DNA of 10,955 nt from Pseudomonadota bacterium (GTDB lineage Bacteria > Pseudomonadota > Alphaproteobacteria > Acetobacterales > Acetobacteraceae): contig JAJZVE010000099.1 of assembly GCA_021845835.1 (NCBI GenBank), positions 1 to 10,955 of the forward strand, read 5' to 3'. Made by a program: the position numbers and the translations under genes. Numbering within the stretch: the first letter of the stretch is position 1; every line of letters starts with the position of its first letter. The notes below the pieces were generated by a model. That model saw only the letters and a list, made by a program, of their open reading frames with translations, had not been told where the DNA came from and searched no databases. This document shows positions 1 to 6,019 of this stretch, in pieces.

Positions 1-210
1 CTTGACGCCACGCAGGCGGCGCGGGCGCGGGCACTCCTGCCCGGGCTCGCCGGACCCGGGGGCGGCATGATGCAGGCCGCGATGATGGGTGGCGGCATGA
101 CGGGCGGCGGCATGATGGGCGGCGGCATGATGGGGAGTGCTGGCGCAATGGCGCAGGGCGGTACCGGTGCCGGCGCCGAGCCCGGCGGCATGGCGGCGCA
201 TCATCGCTGA
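1..210 (+). CDS. C-terminal fragment of a Met/Gly-rich protein (possibly a periplasmic metal-binding protein)
   Basis: The gene enters from the left edge in frame 1 and stops at TGA 208-210, so only its last 69 residues are visible. The fragment starts with LDATQAARARALLPGL, which loosely recalls the LTxxQ-type helix of Spy/CpxP-like periplasmic proteins. It continues into a low-complexity tail with repeated GGMMG units and ends AAHHR. Met-Gly-rich tails of this kind occur in copper- or heavy-metal-handling exported proteins and offer soft thioether ligands. No signal peptide or catalytic domain is in view because the N-terminus is missing. A strong stem-loop 67 bases after the stop probably ends its transcript. 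The metal-binding role is inference from composition; an unrelated protein with a Gly/Met tail is possible. Confidence 0.6.
   Translation, partial: LDATQAARARALLPGLAGPGGGMMQAAMMGGGMTGGGMMGGGMMGSAGAMAQGGTGAGAEPGGMAAHHR
91..135 (+). repeat. In-frame 15-bp tandem repeat, three copies
   Basis: Three consecutive 15-base units (GGCGGCATGAYGGGS) at 91-105, 106-120 and 121-135 encode GGMTG, GGMMG and GGMMG. A related, less perfect copy begins at 61. Because the unit is a multiple of three, copy-number changes would lengthen or shorten the Met-rich tail without breaking the frame. Confidence 0.85.
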
Positions 211-276
211 CCTGCTGGTACGGGACGCGCTTCGGGAGCTCGGCGATCACGCGACAGGCGACCTTGCGCCCGGCAT

Positions 277-306
277 GACCCGGAAGGCGATGGCGCCTTC
301 CGGGTC
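277..306 (+). terminator. Strong stem-loop, probable terminator after the Met-rich gene
   Basis: A perfect 13-bp stem (GACCCGGAAGGCG at 277-289, complement at 294-306) closes on the 4-base loop ATGG. It begins 67 bases after the stop at 210. There is no clear T-run after it, only CGCATTCC, so intrinsic termination is plausible but not certain; it could also be an RNA-stabilising 3' hairpin. The rest of 211-456 holds no gene or promoter I can support. Confidence 0.65.
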
Positions 307-456
307 CGCATTCCGATAGGGCCGGCTTCCGGCCAGCGTCAGGGGGCCAGGACTGAGCGTCGTTGCCGGCCTTGCGGCGCACTGGCGCGGACGCTCCCGC
401 GCGCCGGAACCGCCGCTTGATATCGACTTCCTCGAAGCCGCGCCAGGAGACTGTCC

Positions 457-762
457 GTGAACGACGACCCACGTTGGAACGAGCAAGAGGGTACGCTCTG
501 GATGGAAAAGGATGGATTTCGGCTTGTCGTTCATCTCCCCCGAGCACAGGGGTACGCTCATTTCGTGGTGATCGATCACCATGGTCTGATTCGCCATCAA
601 GACCGGCTCATCGGTTCAGGGACTGTTGAAGGCGTTGGCGCGGCAAGGGACGCGGCCGAGAGAATGGCCGAGCGTCTTGGACGGTCGGGCATCATCGGCC
701 TGACCCGCGACGGATCTGCGCCGATGCGGAGCCGCCCGATCGGCCCGCACGGTGTTGCATGA
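457..762 (+). CDS. Small protein of unknown function (101 aa)
   Basis: I do not recognise this protein. It starts at GTG 457, preceded by AGGAGA at 445-450 with 6-base spacing, which decides the start, and stops at TGA 760-762. It is soluble-looking, without a signal peptide or membrane segment. Residues 12-40 alternate in a beta-strand-like pattern (GTLWMEKDGFRLVVHL, then YAHFVVIDHHG). The motif LIGSGTVEGVGAARDAAERMAERL at about 51-74 looks like a loop followed by an amphipathic helix. The C-terminal 20 residues are rich in Pro, Arg and Gly. No catalytic motif is visible; the HH pair near residue 41 could bind metal but this is speculative. It stands alone between a terminator-like hairpin and a 376-base gap. 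Confidence 0.6.
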   Translation: MNDDPRWNEQEGTLWMEKDGFRLVVHLPRAQGYAHFVVIDHHGLIRHQDRLIGSGTVEGVGAARDAAERMAERLGRSGIIGLTRDGSAPMRSRPIGPHGVA

Positions 763-1115
763 GGACATGTCCAATCGCCACATGGTGTCTTCGGCGCTTG
801 CCCAACAACCGAACGAGCGGCTTGGGGCGAATCCCTGATCGTCCGGAAACCGCGGGGCACTCCCGAGGGCCGCAAGCGAAGGTTCCAGGAAAGGCATGGC
901 CATGTCGGGCTTCGCGCACTGCCCTGGCGCCCGGTCGGTTGGTTATTCGCCGAGTCAGTGGTATGCGGGATTGATGGAGGGCTTTGAGGATTGGCGCTCC
1001 TGCCCGTTATGGCCCGTCATGTTCACCTATACCTCTCGGGTGACGGTCGTCGCACCGCGGGCGCTGACGTCTCGGCGGTTCTTATAGTGTCGGCTATATC
1101 GACAAAACGGAGGGC
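763..1115. other. Long non-coding stretch with no convincing gene
   Basis: I see no supported gene in this interval. The one short plus-strand frame beginning at ATG 896 (63 codons) has a weak AGGAAAGG upstream, but its product has no recognisable pattern. CATGGCCATG at 895-904 is a perfect 10-bp palindrome, probably chance in this composition. The right end (about 1080-1115) holds the likely control region of the DUF4396 gene, listed separately. Confidence 0.5.
1083..1104 (+). promoter_or_regulatory. Possible -10 element and TGTCG-N7-CGACA dyad upstream of the DUF4396 gene
   Basis: TATAGT at 1083-1088 matches five of six bases of a -10 hexamer. It runs into an inverted repeat TGTCG-N7-CGACA at 1088-1104, where a repressor would overlap the start of transcription. 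No good -35 hexamer lies 16-18 bases upstream, so the promoter call is weak. The dyad arms are only 5 bp. Confidence 0.3.
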
Positions 1116-1145
1116 ATGAGGATGCGCGGACTTCGCCGATGCTGA
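1116..1145 (+). CDS. Nine-residue mini-ORF overlapping the start of the DUF4396 gene (possible leader peptide)
   Basis: The best Shine-Dalgarno sequence in this region, GGAGGG at 1109-1114, sits against ATG 1116 at 1-base spacing and serves ATG 1121 (in the same frame) better. This frame encodes MRMRGLRRC and stops at TGA 1143-1145, overlapping the DUF4396 start codon in the sequence ATGCTGA. Such an overlap could allow termination-reinitiation, or the mini-ORF may be accidental with GGAGGG simply a distant ribosome site for the larger gene. Confidence 0.25.
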   Translation: MRMRGLRRC

Positions 1146-1993
1146 ACGGTGTGATGCTTCTATGGTTCCTCCTGACCGCGGCCGCTATCATTTTTGTGGC
1201 CGTCGATATTCGGACCACGCCGGAATCGCCGGTGTTGAAGTGGGGGTTTGTCCTGTTGACGGCCTATACCGGCCCCGTCGGCGCGTTTCTCTACGTGCTC
1301 GGATGCCGAGAGCCGCTGTCGGGCCTGCATGAGCGTTACGTTTCCGTGCGTTGGCGCCAGGTGCTCGGGTCGACTATGCATTGCGTCGCGGGCGACGGCG
1401 TCGGAATTCTGGCCGGAGCCGCGATTGCCTCGCTCCTGACATTGCCTTATTTCATCGACATCGGGCTGGAGTATGTACTCGGGTTCGGGTTCGGCTGGAC
1501 GATCTTTCAGGCGCTTTTCATGCGTGGCACAAGCGGCGGCTCCTATCGCCGATCTCTCGCCCGCACGGTCATTCCCGAATTCCTTTCCATGAACCTGTTG
1601 ATGACCGGGATGGTCTCGATCGCAGCCATCGGGCGGGCGCTGATCGCTGAACGCTTGAGCCCGGTGACGCCCGATTTCTGGTTCGTCATGAGCATGGCGC
1701 TGCTGACTGGCTTCGCTGTCGCCTTTCCGATCAACTGGTGGCTGGTGGCCAAAGGGCTCAAGCATGGAATGATGACCGTGCGAACAGGCGCATCCTCCGA
1801 GGAACATCACAACAGGATCGACTTCGCGCCTGCGACAGGCGGTAGCCGGGCGCCGGGGATGGGCGCATCTCATGGCCATGAGGCCGGTCATGGATTGCCT
1901 CCGTCGCCGGGGCAAATCGCCGGCATGGCCGCATTATCCGTTACGGCGTTCGGCCTGGCGATCTGGTTCACGTTGGCACTTGGCGGCGGTTAG
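1139..1993 (+). CDS. DUF4396 family integral membrane protein
   Basis: This 284-residue protein has about six predicted membrane helices (roughly residues 5-22, 36-55, 84-104, 112-127, 150-168 and 181-203) and a seventh near 260-281. Family-type motifs are visible: WRQVLGSTMHCVAGDG at about 72-87, GFGWTIFQALFM at about 117-128, IPEFLSMN at about 145-152, and NWWLVAKGLKHGMMTVR at 199-215. I assign DUF4396 from these motifs. The function is unknown, but the family tends to sit near metal or copper resistance genes. The conserved His-Cys, Met and His residues in the helices and the His-rich loop (residues 223-251, HGHEAGHG) would suit metal or redox work, which is inference. ATG 1139 is the only in-frame start upstream of residue 6, because TAG at 1085-1087 closes the frame. 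No strong ribosome site immediately precedes it; see the mini-ORF. Confidence 0.85.
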   Translation: MLNGVMLLWFLLTAAAIIFVAVDIRTTPESPVLKWGFVLLTAYTGPVGAFLYVLGCREPLSGLHERYVSVRWRQVLGSTMHCVAGDGVGILAGAAIASLLTLPYFIDIGLEYVLGFGFGWTIFQALFMRGTSGGSYRRSLARTVIPEFLSMNLLMTGMVSIAAIGRALIAERLSPVTPDFWFVMSMALLTGFAVAFPINWWLVAKGLKHGMMTVRTGASSEEHHNRIDFAPATGGSRAPGMGASHGHEAGHGLPPSPGQIAGMAALSVTAFGLAIWFTLALGGG

Positions 1994-2110
1994 CGCCCAG
2001 ATGTAAATGGTCAACTGAAGGCGCTGGGTGATCCGAAAGCATCCGTCGCCGATGATACGAGCCACGCGGAGAGTGCGGCGCCGAGCCTGACGATCAAGGA
2101 ACGTCCTGTC

Positions 2111-2134
2111 CTGGCGCAACCCTCAGTCCGCCAG
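2111..2134 (-). terminator. Weak stem-loop directly after the cytochrome c gene
   Basis: CTGGCG (2111-2116) pairs with CGCCAG (2129-2134) around a 12-base loop, immediately after the cytochrome stop codon on the minus strand. The stem is only 6 bp and lacks a U-run, so it is at best a weak terminator between the convergent DUF4396 and cytochrome genes. I see no other structure in 1994-2134. Confidence 0.3.
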
Positions 2135-2599
2135 CTATTTCGCGAGCCGCAGGATCAATCCGGCCAACGTCCTGGCCTCCTCCGGCGTCGCCAGTCCTGC
2201 CGGCATCGGCGGGTAGCCGGGCCACCGGCCGGCGATCCCATTGCCGATCGCGTTCGCCAGTTCGGTCTTGCCGTTCCGCTGCCCGACGAACCGGCGAGCA
2301 ACGTCGCCGAAGGCCGGGCCTGCGCCGCTCCCCGAAAGCGAGTGGCAACTCATGCAGGACAATCGATTGGATCGGACATAGGACGTCAACCGGTCCCAGG
2401 CCGGATCGGAGAGAGTGCCCTGACCGGGTTCCGGGCTGCTTCGGCCCTGACCCCCCATCATTCCCGACCCGTTGCCACCCATCATCCCCGGCCCCATGCC
2501 TTGGGCCCATACCTGGCTCCCGATCGCCACGCCAAGCACGACGCCGAGCGCGAGCCGCGTCACCACGTTCACCGAAAGACGTGTCGAAGCCATCGTCAT
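2135..2599 (-). CDS. Exported monohaem c-type cytochrome with Met-rich N-terminal segment
   Basis: This is a 154-residue small electron carrier of the periplasm. The N-terminus is a signal peptide (Arg at 7 and 15, hydrophobic stretch about 17-30, likely cleavage after VWA at residue 32). A Gly/Met-rich linker follows (residues 34-52, two GMMGG units). The mature domain has the haem-attachment motif CMSCH at 82-86, GPAFGDVARRF at about 94-104, and the likely axial Met132 in YPPMPAG. The pattern suits class I cytochromes of the c551/c552 type. ATG 2599 is chosen because GGGAGG (2605-2610) lies five bases upstream; a second ATG is two codons in. It lies 127 bases downstream of the hydrolase gene on the same strand, so it may be the distal operon member or have its own promoter. 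Its electron partners are not in the window. Confidence 0.9.
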   Translation of the reverse strand: MTMASTRLSVNVVTRLALGVVLGVAIGSQVWAQGMGPGMMGGNGSGMMGGQGRSSPEPGQGTLSDPAWDRLTSYVRSNRLSCMSCHSLSGSGAGPAFGDVARRFVGQRNGKTELANAIGNGIAGRWPGYPPMPAGLATPEEARTLAGLILRLAK

Positions 2600-2726
2600 C
2601 AGAACCTCCCGTGTCGTCGAAATAAGGCCCCGACGCGCCACCCCGGCGGGATGCAATCGCGGCTGCGGCCGCCCGGGAGATCGCGAAGGAGCATGATGTG
2701 GTGCCGCCTCACCCTGGATTTCGCTG

Positions 2727-3866
2727 TCAGGCGGCGCCGTTGGCCAGCAGCCACGCGGCGATGCGCGGCCAGGTTTCAGCCAGGGTCCGGGTGCCCATGA
2801 ACAACCCGATATGCCCGCCGGGGACCAGAAGCTGCTCGATCTGCGCGGCCGGCGTGCCGACCAGGCCCGCGGCAGCGAACACCTGCTCCTTGGTCGTGAT
2901 GTCGTCCGCCTCGCCGGCCAGAAGATACAGCGGACAACGGATGTCGCGCAGCGCGATCCTTCGCCCGAGTGCGATGAAATGGCCGAGCGCGAGCCGGTTC
3001 TCCCGGAACAGGAGAGTGATGGCCTGGAGATAGTACCGCCCCGGCAGATCGATCGGGTTCTCGTACCACCGCTCGAAGGCTTCGGTCCGCTTGAGGTACT
3101 TCGGGTCCTCGACATGTTCGTAGAGATCGACGAATTTCCCCAGATACTGCTCGCCCGGATGCATGTTCTTCCAGCCTGCGAGCATGGTCTGTCCCCGCAT
3201 CAGCCCGCCGCCGGCCTCCACCATCTCGGTATAGAAGGAGGTCGGCAGGTCATGGACCATGCGCTTCAGCGGACCGTGGCCGGCATGTGTGTCGATGGGC
3301 GAGCCGGCCAGGACGAGGGCGTGCACCTTACCGGGAAACCGGGCGGCATACATCGCTGACATCCAGCCGCCCTGGCACAGCCCGACCAGGATCGCCTCGC
3401 CGCCTTGTTCATCGACGACAACGTTGAGCTCGGCCAGGTATTTGTCGATGTCGAAGTATTTCATCCCCTCGGTGGCAGGCTTCCAGTCGGTCACCAATAC
3501 CCGGCCGATGCCACCTGCCTGCAACGTCTCCACCAGGCTCTGTCCCTTGGCGTAATCGGCGATGGTGGCACTGTGCCCAGCGTACGGCGCATCGATCAGC
3601 ACCGGAACCCCACCCGCCGCGATGGCGGTGTCGGGCGCGAAGTCACGCAGCCTCATGGTGTCGAGATCAAGCGGGACATGGTTGGGAGTGGCCCAGTCGG
3701 GCGGCCTGGGTGCGGCCATCTCCTCCGCTTCGGCCACGAATTTTACGTTGTCCGCAAACATCTTGAGCCCTTCCTCCTCCAGCTCGATGCCGGCGGCGAA
3801 CGGCCAAAGCAACGGCACGCTGTGCTCGTGGCGCGGCTTGTGGCCGGAAGGCGGGACGACGGTCAT
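2727..3866 (-). CDS. PhaC/PhaZ-like alpha/beta hydrolase with Cys nucleophile
   Basis: This 379-residue alpha/beta-hydrolase-fold protein has the nucleophile elbow GLCQGG (162-167), placing Cys164 where ordinary lipases carry Ser. Asp320 or Asp321 (GEADDIT) and His352 (PGGHIGLFMG) complete a Cys-Asp-His triad. Cys at this position is typical of PHA synthases and of intracellular PHB depolymerases, so I read it as a polyester-active enzyme: a depolymerase, acyltransferase or small synthase-like protein. The N-terminal 80 residues are mostly helical and could interact with the granule or another protein. ATG 3866 overlaps the stop of the preceding YHS gene as ATGA, so the two are probably translationally coupled. 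A longer upstream in-frame extension overlaps the YHS gene and is rejected. Family is firm; exact reaction is uncertain. Confidence 0.8.
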   Translation of the reverse strand: MTVVPPSGHKPRHEHSVPLLWPFAAGIELEEEGLKMFADNVKFVAEAEEMAAPRPPDWATPNHVPLDLDTMRLRDFAPDTAIAAGGVPVLIDAPYAGHSATIADYAKGQSLVETLQAGGIGRVLVTDWKPATEGMKYFDIDKYLAELNVVVDEQGGEAILVGLCQGGWMSAMYAARFPGKVHALVLAGSPIDTHAGHGPLKRMVHDLPTSFYTEMVEAGGGLMRGQTMLAGWKNMHPGEQYLGKFVDLYEHVEDPKYLKRTEAFERWYENPIDLPGRYYLQAITLLFRENRLALGHFIALGRRIALRDIRCPLYLLAGEADDITTKEQVFAAAGLVGTPAAQIEQLLVPGGHIGLFMGTRTLAETWPRIAAWLLANGAA

Positions 3867-4066
3867 GCCGGTTTCCCCCGCCCGGCGGTCCCGCCGCCTT
3901 CGTCCGGTTCCGCCGCCGCCGGCCGTGCATAGCGGACTGGATCGGCGACGAACGTTCGGTGGCACTGGTCCGAGCAGAAGAAAAACATGCGCCCCTGCCA
4001 TGTCTCACTGCCCGCCGCCTTCGCGCTGTCGAGCTTCATGCCGCAAACCGGATCGGTCGTCATCAT
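3863..4066 (-). CDS. Small YHS-domain protein
   Basis: This 67-residue protein is almost entirely one YHS domain: DPVCGMKLD at 5-13, WQGRMFFFCSDQC at 23-35 and FVADPVRYA at 39-47. YHS domains occur alone or fused to copper P-type ATPases and are thought to bind metal. Here the three ligand cysteines Cys8, Cys31 and Cys35 are all present. There is no signal peptide or membrane segment, so it is probably cytoplasmic. The last 20 residues are a Gly/Pro/Glu-rich tail. AAGGAGG at 4072-4078 supports the start; ATG 4063 is an equally possible second codon. It lies 17 bases after fabI and overlaps the hydrolase start by four bases. Why a metal-site protein is coupled to a PHA-type hydrolase is unknown. 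Confidence 0.85.
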   Translation of the reverse strand: MMTTDPVCGMKLDSAKAAGSETWQGRMFFFCSDQCHRTFVADPVRYARPAAAEPDEGGGTAGRGKPA

Positions 4067-4083
4067 CTGCGCCTCCTTCGGAG

Positions 4084-4866
4084 TCAGTGGAATGCCATGC
4101 CCTCGATGTGCAGGCCGGCATCGACGTAGAGCACGCCGCCAGTCACCGCGCTGGCGTAGTCGCTCACCAGGGTCAGCGCGGTGCGGCCGACTTCGCAGGA
4201 CTCCACCTGGCGGTGCAGCGGAGCGGCGCGCACGCTTGCGTTGATCAGCTCGTCAAAATGCGCGATCCCCGAGGCGGCGCGGGTCCGCACCGCGCCGGCG
4301 GAGATCGCATTCACCCGGATGTTCTTGCCGCCCAGCTCGTGTGCCAGGTAGCGGACCGAAGATTCCAGGGCAGCCTTCACCGGGCCCATGACATTGTAGT
4401 GATCCACCACCTTGTCGGCACCGTAATAGGTCAGCGTGGTCAGGCTGCCGCCCTTGTCCATCAGGGGCTCGGCGAGGTGCGCCATGCGAATGAAGGAATG
4501 GCAGGAGATCAGCATGGATTCGGCGAAACCTTCGGCCGAGCAATCGGTCAGCCGGCCTTGCAGGTCTTCCTTGCGCGCCCAGGCGATCGCGTGGAACAGG
4601 AAGTCGAGTCGTCCCCAGGTGCTGCGGATGGCGGCGAACACGGCCTCCAGCTCACCCGCGGTACCCACGTTGCACGGCAGGAATATCGGCGCAGCGATCT
4701 CGCGGGCCAGCGGCTCGACATGGGGCTTCGCCTTGTCGTTTAGATAGGTGATCGCTAGTTCCGCCCCGGCGTTGCGGAAATGCTGCGCCGCGGCCCAGGC
4801 CAGGCTGTGCTCGTTGGCGATGCCGACCACCAGCCCCTTGCGGCCGGTCAGGTCCAGAACTTCCAT
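4084..4866 (-). CDS. fabI: FabI-type NADH/NADPH-dependent enoyl-ACP reductase
   Basis: This 260-residue short-chain-dehydrogenase-fold protein is FabI-like along its length. FabI reduces the trans-2 double bond of enoyl-ACP in the last step of each fatty-acid elongation cycle. The nucleotide-binding loop is GIANEHSLAW (15-24), the second Tyr pair is TYYGADK (146-152), and the catalytic Tyr-x6-Lys is Y157-K164 in YNVMGPVK. VNAISAGAVRTRAASGI (185-201) matches the substrate loop except that the usual SAGPI is SAGAV. It is preceded by AGGAGA and lies 19 bases after the FAD oxidoreductase gene. Its place in a PHA operon rather than with fatty-acid genes suggests a specialised paralogue, perhaps feeding acyl chains to lipid or polymer. 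Whether this is the only FabI of the organism cannot be judged here. Confidence 0.88.
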   Translation of the reverse strand: MEVLDLTGRKGLVVGIANEHSLAWAAAQHFRNAGAELAITYLNDKAKPHVEPLAREIAAPIFLPCNVGTAGELEAVFAAIRSTWGRLDFLFHAIAWARKEDLQGRLTDCSAEGFAESMLISCHSFIRMAHLAEPLMDKGGSLTTLTYYGADKVVDHYNVMGPVKAALESSVRYLAHELGGKNIRVNAISAGAVRTRAASGIAHFDELINASVRAAPLHRQVESCEVGRTALTLVSDYASAVTGGVLYVDAGLHIEGMAFH

Positions 4867-4885
4867 CTCTCGTCTCCTGAGGGCG

Positions 4886-6019
4886 TCATGCGTGCTCCGC
4901 CTGGCAGGCGCACCAGACGCAGTGACAGTCGTGATGGTCGCAGCTCGGGTCGCGCAGCGGCCGGCGGTAGCGCCAGCGGGCCAGCGGAAACAGCAGCCGG
5001 CTCAGCCGCCCAGGCTGATAGAACCGGCGCAGTACCGTTCCGGCGTCGCCCCCCGCCAGTCGGTCGATTGCCATCCGCGCGCCGTGCTCGCCGAGGGTGT
5101 TGAGCAGCAGGCGGTTCACGATACCGGCGCGGAGTTGCGGACGCAGCTCCCGCCGCCAGAGCGTCTCGTAGCTCACGCCTTCCAGCAGGCTGCGTCCCAC
5201 CAGCACGCCCGAGCGCAGCGCGTAGCGCAGGCCGAACCCTGCCAGCGCATCCTGGAACCCCGCCTGTTCGCCGATTACCGGATGTCCGCCCTGCGTGGCG
5301 TGGCGCGGCAGACGGACATTGACGAAGCCTCCGAGCGGGTGTGGCTCCCGCATCACCAGGCCGGTTTTGTCCTGGAAGAACGCCAAGGTACGCTGCAGAT
5401 ATTCCGCCTGCCGCTTGAATTCGCTGAACAGGCAGGTAGCGAGCGTGCCGCGTCCGCCATGCACCAGCAGATAGGCGTAGCCGAGGGGCGCCAGGCGGTT
5501 GCCGAGCGCGAGCCAGTCGCCGTCTTCCATGTCGGTTTCGAACACGTAGCCGACGGCGATCGCGCCGGCGACCCGCGGCCCCCCGGCCAGTACGCCCGGG
5601 CCGTCGAGGTGCTGGACCCGGTCACCGAAGCGAATTTCCGCCCCCGCGCGACGCGCCTGGTCGCGGAGCGACGCATCGAGAGTCCCCTGGCTGCTGCCGC
5701 GGCGGATGGCGTAATAGAGCGGACGGGCGCTTCGCACCCGGTGCGCCGTGCCGGCCGGGTCGAACACGGTGCCTTCCCGCACGGCGTGCGCATCGAAGTC
5801 GGCGGCAATGCCGAAGCCCCATAGCTCGTCGAGTACGTCGCGCGGATCGCTCCAGTTCTCCAGACCCTGGAAATCGTCATGGAAGCGATGACCGACAGTG
5901 CCGTGCCACTCGCGCACGACAACCGCGCGACCCGCGCGCGCCAGGGCGATGGCCGCCGCCAGCCCCGCGGGCCCGGCCCCGACGATCGTGACGGGCGTTG
6001 CGGACACGGTGGTGCTCAT
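4886..6019 (-). CDS. FAD-dependent oxidoreductase, geranylgeranyl-reductase-like, with Cys-rich C-terminus
   Basis: This 377-residue flavoprotein begins with a Rossmann dinucleotide motif, IVGAGPAGLAAA at 12-23. A second FAD motif, GEQAGFQDALAGFGLRYALRSG, lies at about 250-271, and the architecture fits the geranylgeranyl reductase/PHBH-like superfamily. Members reduce isoprenoid chains or hydroxylate and oxidise lipid-like substrates. The last 20 residues are unusual: Cys360, 365, 367, 370 and 372 lie within 13 residues together with His362, 363 and 366, a likely metal or Fe-S site. ATG 6019 overlaps the PHA synthase stop as ATGA, which decides the start and indicates translational coupling. 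A longer in-frame extension toward 6526 is rejected because it lies wholly within phaC. The substrate is not predictable; isoprenoid or unsaturated acyl chains are reasonable guesses. Confidence 0.82.
   Translation of the reverse strand: MSTTVSATPVTIVGAGPAGLAAAIALARAGRAVVVREWHGTVGHRFHDDFQGLENWSDPRDVLDELWGFGIAADFDAHAVREGTVFDPAGTAHRVRSARPLYYAIRRGSSQGTLDASLRDQARRAGAEIRFGDRVQHLDGPGVLAGGPRVAGAIAVGYVFETDMEDGDWLALGNRLAPLGYAYLLVHGGRGTLATCLFSEFKRQAEYLQRTLAFFQDKTGLVMREPHPLGGFVNVRLPRHATQGGHPVIGEQAGFQDALAGFGLRYALRSGVLVGRSLLEGVSYETLWRRELRPQLRAGIVNRLLLNTLGEHGARMAIDRLAGGDAGTVLRRFYQPGRLSRLLFPLARWRYRRPLRDPSCDHHDCHCVWCACQAEHA

Noticed and set aside
417..430. TTGATATCGACTTC as an FNR box before the 101-aa gene
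   Set aside because: Only the first half-site matches; the second half differs from ATCAA at most positions.
896..1087. 63-codon plus-strand frame in the gene-free stretch
   Set aside because: It has only a weak ribosome site, no recognisable pattern and a frame of a length expected by chance in GC-rich DNA.
1160..1915. Minus-strand frame opposite the DUF4396 gene
   Set aside because: The plus-strand product has ordered membrane helices and family motifs; the antisense product is hydrophilic and patternless.
1992..2025. AGCGCC ... GGCGCT inverted repeat after the DUF4396 stop as terminator
   Set aside because: A six-base stem with a 22-base loop and no T-run is too weak.
2659..2672. GCGGC/GCCGC hairpin between hydrolase and cytochrome genes as terminator
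   Set aside because: A five-base stem in very GC-rich DNA is expected by chance; no T-run follows.
3867..4001. N-terminal extension of the Cys-nucleophile hydrolase
   Set aside because: The extension lies inside the YHS gene and is Arg/Gly-rich; ATG 3866 is coupled to the YHS stop.
3562..5824. Long plus-strand open frames opposite the hydrolase, YHS, fabI and FAD-enzyme genes
   Set aside because: They run antisense to genes with clear catalytic motifs and ribosome sites; their Arg/Ala/Pro/His-rich composition is what high-GC codon use produces on the opposite strand.
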